From DATAYF01 sp036272735 (lineage in GTDB: Bacteria; Chloroflexota; Ktedonobacteria; Ktedonobacterales; Ktedonobacteraceae), in NCBI GenBank assembly GCA_036272735.1, contig DATAYF010000498.1, positions 1 to 12,972 of the forward strand: a DNA stretch of 12,972 nt, given 5' to 3'. Positions within the stretch are counted from its first letter, which is position 1. Every line of letters begins with the position of its first letter. Under the pieces are notes generated by a model. That model was not told where the DNA came from. It was given only the letters and a program-made list of their open reading frames with translations, and did no database searches. This document shows, one piece after another, positions 7,151 to 12,972 of the stretch. Made by a program: the position numbers and the translations under genes.

Positions 7151-7928
7151 AAACACTTTTCGCTTGTGGCGTGATTGTTCCCTGTGTGGCATTTGGTGCG
7201 GTGACGGGGGCTGGTCGAGGGCGTTTTCCGGCCAGCAGGACGCCACCAAATAGTACAATCCAGCCCAGCGCCATGATCAGCCAGAAGGTGCTCTGGACCC
7301 CCAGGACGCGGGCCAGGGTGCCTGCCAGGGCGTTGAGCATATCGCCAATCAGAATGAGCAGGTTGGCCCACAATATCGTGCTGGTCCGTATGCCTCCCAT
7401 GCTGGCCTGGCGGCGTATCAACTTCCAGCCCGAATAGATTGCCACCCCCACGACCGCGACGACTCCCAGGGTGTTGAGGATAATGAGCATCACCAGCCAG
7501 GGACCGGGTTGCAGCGTGCCCGTGCCGGGTGTGCCTGCAATCTGCGCTAGAACTGGCATATTAATAGCCGCCACGAGGATAAAGATGGCGGTGATAACGC
7601 TCAACAGGCTCAGCGTGCCGTAGCAGATGCGTGCGATATAGGGTTTGCTCACCAGTGCGATGCTGCCAAGTCCGAGCCAGGCCGGAACCAGCGCGCCACC
7701 TAAAATATAGTAAATGCGGAAGAGCCACATACCCGCCGAACTTGTCGGCTGCACCAACAACATAGCCACATAGGCGAGCGTGGCGACAAAGGCCATGCTG
7801 AGTGAGATGGACCAGTAAAATTGGTAGTTACGATGCCGCGAAAGATATTGACGCAGTATGACTCCCGCGAACAATCCGGTAACGATAATATTGACGATTG
7901 GGGGGAGTAACAACATTGGGGTAAGCAT
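7149..7928 (-). CDS. Seven-helix integral membrane protein of unknown function
   Basis: I do not recognise the family. From the ATG at 7926-7928, with GGGGA a few bases upstream, the product has 259 residues. Seven hydrophobic helices are visible at about 6-26, 40-60, 69-93, 101-122, 143-166, 183-204 and 213-233. A basic, Pro/Thr-rich tail of about 25 residues follows. The positive-inside pattern (Arg/His near 26-34, Lys/Arg near 169-173, Lys-Arg at 235-237) puts the N-terminus outside and the tail in the cytosol. No enzymatic motif is seen. The open frame continues upstream to 8006, but that part lies in the end of the neighbouring IS. The insertion may therefore have replaced the native promoter, and the gene may now depend on read-through from tnpB 46 bases upstream. 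Confidence 0.75.
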   Translation of the reverse strand: MLTPMLLLPPIVNIIVTGLFAGVILRQYLSRHRNYQFYWSISLSMAFVATLAYVAMLLVQPTSSAGMWLFRIYYILGGALVPAWLGLGSIALVSKPYIARICYGTLSLLSVITAIFILVAAINMPVLAQIAGTPGTGTLQPGPWLVMLIILNTLGVVAVVGVAIYSGWKLIRRQASMGGIRTSTILWANLLILIGDMLNALAGTLARVLGVQSTFWLIMALGWIVLFGGVLLAGKRPRPAPVTAPNATQGTITPQAKSV

Positions 7929-7974
7929 AAATCCCCACTGCCTTCCTAATATGTGTTCAAACGTGTTCACATGG

Positions 7975-9183
7975 TCAGTTGCGGTGAAAACATCCGCACA
8001 CCGCACGGGATCGCCCGTGTGTGGCCCAAGCCGGGCAAAATACCGCTTGGTGATGGACCGCGATGAGAATAGCGCGGTCCATCACCAAGCGACAGTCGGT
8101 ATTTGGGCAGCGATACGTCCGCTTATAGAGTGGCATGTCTTGTTTGTGTCCACACTTACTACACGTCTTACTCGTATCGCGTTCATCTAAAACCAACAGT
8201 TCTTTCCCAAAGAGCACGCATTTATAGCGCAACATCTGCACAAAAGGGTAGAGTCCCCAATCATTGAAGACCGCTCGATTCAGCTGCTTGTTCCTCTGCT
8301 TGTTCCTCTGCTTGTTGTGCTCTTTCATGGCCATCTGCCGTTGGGAAAGATCCCCCACCACCACGGTTCTCTCAACCAGTGTGTGGCTGATCAGATGGGA
8401 TGCTTTGTGCAGGCTATCCCGCTGCTTGTTGCGCTTCTTCTGGCTGACGCGCTTGTATACCTTACTCAGGTGAATATAGCGGCGCGATTTCTTCTTACAC
8501 CGGTCGCGCTTAGACCGGATCTTGTCCAGTTGTTTATTATACCACCGATGGCCTTTGAACCCTCCAACGTGGTACATCCGGCCTTGCTCGTTCACGCCCG
8601 TTGCCAGCGCCTTGATGTCGAGATCGATAGCAAGCACACCCTCGGCGCGGCGCGTTTCTTCTTGTTCCTCGTGGACAAAGGACGCATGGTAGTGTCCCTG
8701 CCCATCTCTAGATATCGCCACCTCTTTGAAGTGCGTAGGGGGCGGTTCTGTCAGCCGTGCGACGATATTAGGATACTTTTTTGGCCCATGTCTGGCCCCT
8801 CCACCTGTGGGAAGGGTAATCTTGCCTTCCTCGACTTTCATGTAAGAAGCAGGATAGCCCAGCGTAAAGAAGCAGTGTCGTGGGCGCACCCTGGGAAAGC
8901 CGGGCGTTTCTCCATTTTCGACTCTGCGAAAAAAGGCATCCATCGCAGCTTTCAAGCGATAATAGACCTCAGCAAGCAGCTTGCCATACACAGCGTCTAG
9001 TTCAGGATCGTACTGTTTGCTCTGTTGCAACGAGCGTTTGGCCTCAACGAAGTTCCACTTTTCCCCGTTGCGCAGGCGCATTACCCACCAATTGTAAAGC
9101 CCGCGACATTTTCCTTGCATAAATTCCAGGGTGGCAGCGTCCTGTGGACTGACCTCAAGCCTGATCTTGGTGCTGATCAGCAT
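7975..9183 (-). CDS. tnpB: TnpB-like protein, probably catalytically dead
   Basis: The frame is open for 402 residues from an ATG with AGGAGGG five bases upstream. The N-terminal domain, an arginine/lysine-rich bridge (214-260) and the zinc ribbon (Cys341, Cys344, Cys359, Cys364) are those of TnpB. RuvC-I keeps Asp187 in LAIDLDIK, though the usual Gly after the Leu is Asp. RuvC-II reads VVVGDLS, with Gly277 where most relatives have the catalytic Glu. RuvC-III, normally DRDxNAA, reads MDRAILIAV: the catalytic Asp and the Asn are gone. The motif is destroyed by the inverted repeat at 8035-8106, and the last 30 residues are not TnpB-like. A 12-base tandem repeat adds NKQR copies at 290-300. It may still bind RNA and DNA, but cutting is unlikely. 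Confidence 0.85.
   Translation of the reverse strand: MLISTKIRLEVSPQDAATLEFMQGKCRGLYNWWVMRLRNGEKWNFVEAKRSLQQSKQYDPELDAVYGKLLAEVYYRLKAAMDAFFRRVENGETPGFPRVRPRHCFFTLGYPASYMKVEEGKITLPTGGGARHGPKKYPNIVARLTEPPPTHFKEVAISRDGQGHYHASFVHEEQEETRRAEGVLAIDLDIKALATGVNEQGRMYHVGGFKGHRWYNKQLDKIRSKRDRCKKKSRRYIHLSKVYKRVSQKKRNKQRDSLHKASHLISHTLVERTVVVGDLSQRQMAMKEHNKQRNKQRNKQLNRAVFNDWGLYPFVQMLRYKCVLFGKELLVLDERDTSKTCSKCGHKQDMPLYKRTYRCPNTDCRLVMDRAILIAVHHQAVFCPAWATHGRSRAVCGCFHRN
8035..8106. repeat. Palindrome that scrambles RuvC-III of tnpB
   Basis: Perfect 19-bp arms (8044-8062 and 8073-8091) enclose a 10-nt spacer. The similarity resumes outside after a 7-base gap in one arm (AAAATACCG at 8037-8045 against CGGTATTT at 8097-8104). 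On the plus strand, 8044-8079 encodes LVMDRDENSAV, the canonical RuvC-III motif, although the gene is on the minus strand. The palindrome is thus an inverted copy of the gene's own 3' end. Confidence 0.85.
8284..8316 (-). repeat. 12-base tandem repeat inside tnpB
   Basis: CTGCTTGTTCCT occurs at 8284-8295 and 8296-8307, with a partial third copy at 8308-8316. On the minus strand it encodes repeated Asn-Lys-Gln-Arg in a linker after RuvC-II. It keeps the frame, so slippage changes only linker length. Confidence 0.8.
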
Positions 9184-9207
9184 GTTCCCTCCTGCCTTTG
9201 CTCATGT

Positions 9208-9216
9208 ATCATACCA
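9208..9216 (-). promoter_or_regulatory. Candidate extended -10 promoter of the second tnpB
   Basis: Read on the minus strand, TGGTATGAT is an extended -10 element (TGn plus TATGAT). It would start transcription near 9201, about 18 bases before the tnpB ATG. No good -35 box is seen. It overlaps the small left-end palindrome of the element. Confidence 0.35.
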
Positions 9217-9235
9217 TGTATGTCCTTTCTCTGCT

Positions 9236-9601
9236 TTACCCGATGGGTAAGACGATGAGACGGATATTCTTTGCATCCGCTGGTAACGGGCTGCCCTTGT
9301 GATCGATGCTGATCGACACACTTTGCACGCCTGGGACCTGCAAAAGGGCATTCGTTGCCTGGGCTTTGCTCTTACCTGCCACGAGCGTACTGATCGCTTG
9401 TTGCTGTTCCTGGGTAAATTGGTAGGCATAGGTTCCGGCTAGATTGACCTGGATTGCGGTCTGTTGGTGGTCCTTTAGCGTCACCTGGGTAATGGTATCC
9501 TGTACCGCTCCCGTTTCCTGGTAGCCTGTCCCTAGCTGTGTACTCGCTTGCTGGCAAAGTTGTGGCAGTGAGCGGACCTCTCTAGCTCGTAGAGAGTCAT
9601 C
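9236..9601 (-). pseudogene. 3' remnant of a large surface/baseplate-J-like protein gene
   Basis: The frame is open for 121 codons from a TGA at 9602-9604 to TAA at 9236-9238, but has no good start codon (a GTG at 9482-9484 at best). The sequence includes GAVQDTITQV, YAYQFTQEQQQAISTLVAGK, VPGVQSVSISI and a final IRLIVLPIG. From memory this matches the C-terminal domain of large baseplate-J-like proteins common in Ktedonobacteria (an AGKSK motif, then a G-V-x-x-V-x-I strand). Those proteins are several hundred residues long, so only the end remains. The upstream part is replaced by unrelated sequence that overlaps it in another frame. I infer a deletion remnant; a small intact gene starting at the GTG is the alternative. 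Confidence 0.45.
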
Positions 9602-9750
9602 TCATGGACATTGGGATAGTGGACAGGTTCCTGACGGAAGGCGGTATGTTCCACGATAGAACTGCCGATGAGGAGCGGGACAGTCAGCAGCGCTGCTGCC
9701 TCCTCTGCACGTGGCATATCCTTTTCATCGATTTCCATAGCTATAGGCAT
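9532..9750 (-). CDS. Hypothetical small protein downstream of the UvrA-like gene
   Basis: A 72-residue reading frame starts at an ATG (9748-9750) 14 bases after the UvrA-like stop codon; it is open back to a TTG at 9783. Codon third positions are G/C-rich as in neighbouring genes and the start of the product is acidic (EIDEKDMPRAEEAA), so it may be real coding sequence. There is no clear ribosome site and I do not recognise the family. It overlaps the remnant at 9236-9601 in a different frame for about 70 bases. One frameshift would join the two into a single product of about 170 residues, so this may be the 5' part of the same broken gene. Confidence 0.3.
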   Translation of the reverse strand: MPIAMEIDEKDMPRAEEAAALLTVPLLIGSSIVEHTAFRQEPVHYPNVHEMTLYELERSAHCHNFASKRVHS

Positions 9751-9764
9751 AGGCACGCGCGTCG

Positions 9765-12031
9765 TCAGGTGTTCATCGGCCAAGTCTGTTGCAAGTACTG
9801 ACCTGTCAGCGAATGCTTAGCACCGAGCAGTTCTCGTGGTGTGCCCTCAAAGACTACCGTTCCGCCCTTGTGGCCGCCCCCGGGACCCATGTCGATGATC
9901 CAGTCGGCGTTACGAATCACATCCCGGTTGTGCTCAATTACAATTACCGTATTCCCACCATCTACCAGCCGATTCATGATGGTCAAAAGGTGACCGACAT
10001 CCGACATGTGCAGCCCGGTCGTCGGCTCATCCAGGACGTAGATGCTGCCTTGCTTGTGCAGTTCGCTGGCCAATTTGATGCGCTGGCATTCGCCACCGGA
10101 GAGGGTAGTGAGAGGCTGGCCGAGGGTCAGGTAGTCCAGTCCCACGTCGCTCATCGCCTGCAACCTTGTCCGCACCTCTTTGATCTCGAAAAACTCCAAT
10201 GCCTGCTCAACGGTCATAGCCAGCACATCAGCTATCGATTGCCCGTTCAAAGTGTAGGCCAGTACCTCAACTTTGAAACGCTTTCCCTCACAGACGTCGC
10301 AGGGAAGCTTGACTCCCTCAAGGAATGCCAGATTGGTATAGGTAACGCCGAGACCCTGACAATTGGGACAGGCACCCTTCGAGTTAAAACTAAACAGACC
10401 AGGATCGGCATGGTTGGCTGCCGCAAAGGCCTTACGCACATCATCCATGATGCCTGTATAGGTAGCAGGATTGGAGCGACTAGATACGCCCACGGGCGAT
10501 TGATCAATCACAATCGCTCCCCGGTGCTGGCTCAGGAAAACTTCATGAATCAGTGAACTCTTCCCTGATCCTGCCACCCCGGTAACCACCGTCAAAACGC
10601 CGGTGGGAATGTTCACGCTGACATCCTTCAGGTTATTCGCCCTGGCATGGACAATTGGTAAGCTGCCACGAGGGCTCCGGAACGTTTCCTTGAGAGGCAT
10701 ATCATACTGCAAATGATTGGCGGTGAGTGTATCTGCTGTGAGAAGCTTGGCAATGCTCCCCTCGTAGACCACCTGGCCACCGTTGGTGCCAGCATGCGGA
10801 CCCATATCGATAATGTAATCCGCTACTTTTATAACATCTGGATCATGTTCCACTACAATCACCGTATTGCCCTTATCGCGCAACTTCTCCAGCAACTCGT
10901 TCAAGCGGTGAACGTCACGAGGATGCAGTCCTATACTTGGCTCGTCGAAGACATACATCACGTCTATCAGCGCACCGTTGAGCTGTTTGACCATCTTGAC
11001 CCGCTGGGATTCTCCACCGGAGAGCGTATCCGTTTCGCGGCTCAGACTCAAGTATTCCAGGCCAATATCCACCAGGTGCTGCAACCGTTCAACCAGAGTT
11101 TGGACCATCGGTGCTGCCTCTGGCTCTTTCATCTCTTTGATCACCCCAATCAGATCACCAACCTCCATAGCCGACAGCTCTGCAATGTTGCGTCCAGTGA
11201 TTTTACAGCTCAGAGCCGCCTGATTTAAGCGGACACCTTTACAAAGGGAACAAGGGCCAAAATGCATGTACGGTTCCACTGCTTTTTGGGTGCGTTCCGA
11301 CATCGTTTTCACATCGCGGGTGATGTATTTTTGGGTGAATTTATCCACAATCCCCTCTAAGGTGATGTTGACCGTTTTCCCTCCCACCTGAATTTTCACT
11401 TTGTGGGGCTTGCCGTGGAGCAGCAGATTCATTTCTTCATCCGTGAAGTCAGCGAGTTTTTTGTCCATATCAAACAATCCAGATTGGGCATAAATACTCC
11501 ATCCCCAACTGTTGACGGCATATTCTGGAAACAAGATGGCGCCTTTATTGAGTGATTGAGATAGGTCGAGAAAGACCTCAAGATTGACTCCAATCTTTCT
11601 CCCCAGTCCGTTGCACTCCGGGCACATGCCTTGAGGTTGAAAGAAAAGACATTGGAGGAGCCCACATACGGTTTGCCAACCCGTGAAAAGAGCAGGCGCA
11701 GCACCGGCGCAATGTCAGTGACCGTTCCCACCGTCGAGTGCGATCCTCCGCCCAGACGTTTTTGATCAACAATCACCGCCATATTCAGGTTCTCAATAGC
11801 ATCTGCGTCTGGTTGAGGATAACGTGGCAGAAAGTTACGAATGAACATGCTAAAATTCTCGAACAGCAGCCGTTGCGCCTCGTTGGCAATCGTATCAAAC
11901 ACAACCGATGACTTTCCCGAGCCAGACACTCCGGTAAAAATGGTGATTTTGCGCTTGGGAATACGTAATGAGATGTTTTTCAGGTTATTCTCGCGAGCAC
12001 CACGGATCTCAATAAATTCTTGAGATAGCAT
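9765..12031 (-). pseudogene. UvrA-like ABC ATPase (DrrC type), broken by a one-base deletion
   Basis: The gene starts at an ATG (12029-12031) with GAGGT ten bases upstream. It encodes FTGVSGSGKSS (first Walker A) and reads correctly to VFSFN near 11640. There the frame changes: the minus-strand AACCTCAAGG should be AACCCTCAAGG to continue as FNPQGMCPECNGLG. From the ATG at 11625-11627 the second frame runs 620 codons to 9765. It contains CPECNGLG and CSLCKG zinc pairs, LSGGESQRVK and VFDEPSIGLHPRD (first ABC signature and Walker B), VTGVAGSGKSS (second Walker A), CPNC and CDVC pairs, LSGGECQRIK and VLDEPTTGLH. The repaired length of about 755 residues fits the short UvrA-like proteins linked to DNA-intercalator resistance (DrrC), not full UvrA of about 940. 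As written, the second half lacks the first Walker A, so it should be inactive unless the base is a sequencing error. Confidence 0.88.
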
Positions 12032-12647
12032 GTCTAATTTTACCTCTTTTCAGAACATCAAGACATATATAGCTGCCTTCCCTGTCCTTAGCTATTTTAT
12101 CCTCTATTGCCCATAGCAAGCGTGTATACCACACAGAGGGGTGCGAAGCCAGAGTACTCCTAGAACAAGTGTAACAGAGAGATGGAGAAAAAACTTCTTC
12201 TGAATTGCGCTTATTGGCCTGGCATCTGTAATCAATGCCGGACTGTGAACGTTCTGAACTACTGAAGAGCTTATCACCAAAAACGCAAAGCTGCCCATTT
12301 CCTCTTCGATTTTGCTATCCGCTCCTCACAAACGAGAAGTTAGACTGCCTCCTCTTCTTCGCAATGAATGGGGTTCAGGTCAGAGTACTCGCTACTCCTT
12401 GTGCCCACCAGCTGTAAACTTTAACATGAAACTGTTGATTTTTGGGCAATTATCGAAGCCGAGAGTATCTCTCCACCTTTGGCGCGCGCTCGCCAATTTC
12501 TCGGAAACTGGTCAAGGAAGAGACCCGTCTTCACAACAGGGTAATTACCAAAAAATCAACAGTTTCATGTCAAAGTTTACACACTGGCGCTGTCCTCATT
12601 GGATAAGCAATGCTTGAGAAAAGGAGTGGACAGGTTATGGTTCCATT
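12032..12647. other. Gene-free intergenic region
   Basis: No reading frame here has a ribosome site, good codon use or recognisable motifs; the small open frames are short and low-complexity. The first part, upstream of the UvrA-like start, is AT-rich and should hold its promoter, but I find no convincing box pair. The only clear structure is the palindromic element at 12413-12581. No terminator is evident for the propeller gene that ends at 12648. Confidence 0.6.
12413..12581. repeat. MITE-like palindromic element of 169 bp
   Basis: Two inverted arms of 40 bp (12413-12452 and 12542-12581) match at 37 positions and begin TGTAAACTTT, each pointing outward. They enclose an 89-bp GC-richer centre with its own small stem (TTGGCG/CGCCAA near 12480). 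Long terminal repeats on a short non-coding body are the form of a miniature inverted-repeat transposable element mobilised by a related transposase. No target duplication is obvious at the edges. The alternative is a very long RNA hairpin used as a terminator or regulator. Confidence 0.65.
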
Positions 12648-12972
12648 TTATGATTGCCCTGGAGGGGCGAGACGCCCGACCTTGTTCGTCTGGGACTCCG
12701 TGAACCAGAGGGCGCCATCTGGTCCTGCCGTAATCGCGCCAGGGCCGCTATTGGGAGTTGGCGCAGTGAATTCGGTGATCTTCCCTTGAAGGGTGATGCG
12801 CCCGATCTTGTTACTCGCGTTCTCCGTGAACCAGAGGGCCCTATCCGGACCTGCTGTAATCCCGTAAGGTTCGCTCTTTGCGGTGGGCACCACGAACTGG
12901 GTGATCTTCCCTTGAGGGGTGATGCGCCCAATCTGGTTATTGTCGTCCTCCGTAAACCAGAGGGCGCCATCT
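12648..12972 (-). CDS. Virginiamycin B lyase-like beta-propeller protein (C-terminal part)
   Basis: The last 107 residues of a minus-strand gene are present; the 5' part lies beyond the window. Three blades are visible, repeating every 42 residues (126 bases) with the pattern ITAGPDGALWFTE, then N(K/Q)IGRIT and GKITEF. This is the Vgb/streptogramin-lyase propeller repeat. In true Vgb a seven-bladed propeller linearises type B streptogramins using His and Glu residues that would sit in blades not all seen here, so activity cannot be judged. Many proteins with these repeats are secreted or surface proteins of unknown role. The blades are near-identical in DNA (for example around 12717, 12843 and 12969), suggesting recent duplication or homogenisation. 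The stop is TAA at 12648-12650. Confidence 0.85.
   Translation of the reverse strand, partial: DGALWFTEDDNNQIGRITPQGKITQFVVPTAKSEPYGITAGPDRALWFTENASNKIGRITLQGKITEFTAPTPNSGPGAITAGPDGALWFTESQTNKVGRLAPPGQS

Larger units (their letters stand above)
7970..9235 (-). mobile_element. Second IS605/IS1341-type element with a damaged tnpB
   Basis: The element carries tnpB alone, on the minus strand. Its right end holds a hairpin near 7997-8025 (inner stem CACGGG/CCCGTG at 8004-8009 and 8014-8019) followed by a TTTTCACC motif on the minus strand near 7983-7990, as in IS605 ends. The left end lies upstream of the tnpB start, where CATAC/GTATG pairs across a 3-nt loop near 9210-9222, and directly abuts the stop codon of a gene remnant at 9236. 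The exact ends are estimates. It is not closely related to the first element: the protein and the ends differ. Confidence 0.5.

Noticed and set aside
8317..9000. A 227-codon plus-strand open frame
   Set aside because: It lies entirely antisense to the second tnpB, whose zinc ribbon and RuvC motifs are clear. The plus-strand product has no recognisable domain.
9789..10556. A 255-codon plus-strand open frame
   Set aside because: It is the antisense of the second ABC domain of the UvrA-like gene, so it is a by-product of that gene's codon use.
12150..12390. CAGAGTACTC found twice (near 12150 and 12381)
   Set aside because: A ten-base repeat with a palindromic core in a 600-base gap is weak evidence, with no spacing or gene context to give it meaning.
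12635..12970. A 111-codon minus-strand frame with repeated SGSRRTR-like segments
   Set aside because: It is an out-of-frame reading of the propeller repeats; the in-frame reading gives the Vgb-type blade pattern.
1..12972. CRISPR array or rRNA/tRNA genes
   Set aside because: I saw no regularly spaced direct repeats with unique spacers and no tRNA- or rRNA-like sequence on either strand. The only regular repeats are the coding blades at 12648-12972.

Overview
The window looks like a chromosomal segment of a GC-moderate, spore- or filament-type environmental bacterium, most likely a Ktedonobacteria-like member of the Chloroflexota. That placement is inferred from the gene mix: two stand-alone IS605-type tnpB genes, a membrane-anchored S1C protease with a Pro/Tyr-rich cytosolic tail, a short UvrA-like ABC protein, a virginiamycin-lyase-like propeller, and the C-terminus of a large protein family I associate with that class. 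No rRNA or tRNA gene is present to confirm it.

Layout. Positions 1-174 hold the end of an unidentified plus-strand gene and a strong 21-bp hairpin terminator. Positions about 176-1560 hold an IS605/IS1341-type element. It carries a small ribbon-helix-helix gene (206-373) that overlaps an apparently intact tnpB (366-1544), both behind a near-consensus promoter. The element abuts the 3' end of a minus-strand TPR gene (1557-2693) and seems to have cut off its last codons. A divergent HtrA/S1C protease follows (2978-4414). Next is a two-gene operon of PLP enzymes: a group II amino-acid decarboxylase (4686-6176) and a CysM-type cysteine synthase (6199-7101). This operon converges on a 7-TM membrane protein (7149-7928, minus), and the two share one 23-bp bidirectional terminator overlapping both stop codons.

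Positions about 7970-9235 hold a second tnpB element (minus strand). Its RuvC-III motif has been scrambled by an inverted duplication. Beyond it lie remnants of a truncated gene (9236-9783), a UvrA-like (DrrC-type) gene broken by one missing base (9765-12031), a roughly 600-bp gene-free stretch containing a 169-bp MITE-like palindrome (12413-12581), and the C-terminal end of a Vgb-type beta-propeller gene (12648 to the window edge).

How the parts relate. The left half is ordinary host genes with one mobile insertion. The right part (7970-12972) is a decaying accessory zone with a dead tnpB, a gene fragment, a frameshifted ABC gene and a MITE. The most interesting units are the RHH-TnpB operon, whose -35 box may be supplied by the insertion target itself; the self-inverted RuvC-III motif of the second tnpB; and the decarboxylase-CysM pair, whose CysM resembles O-phosphoserine-dependent enzymes.
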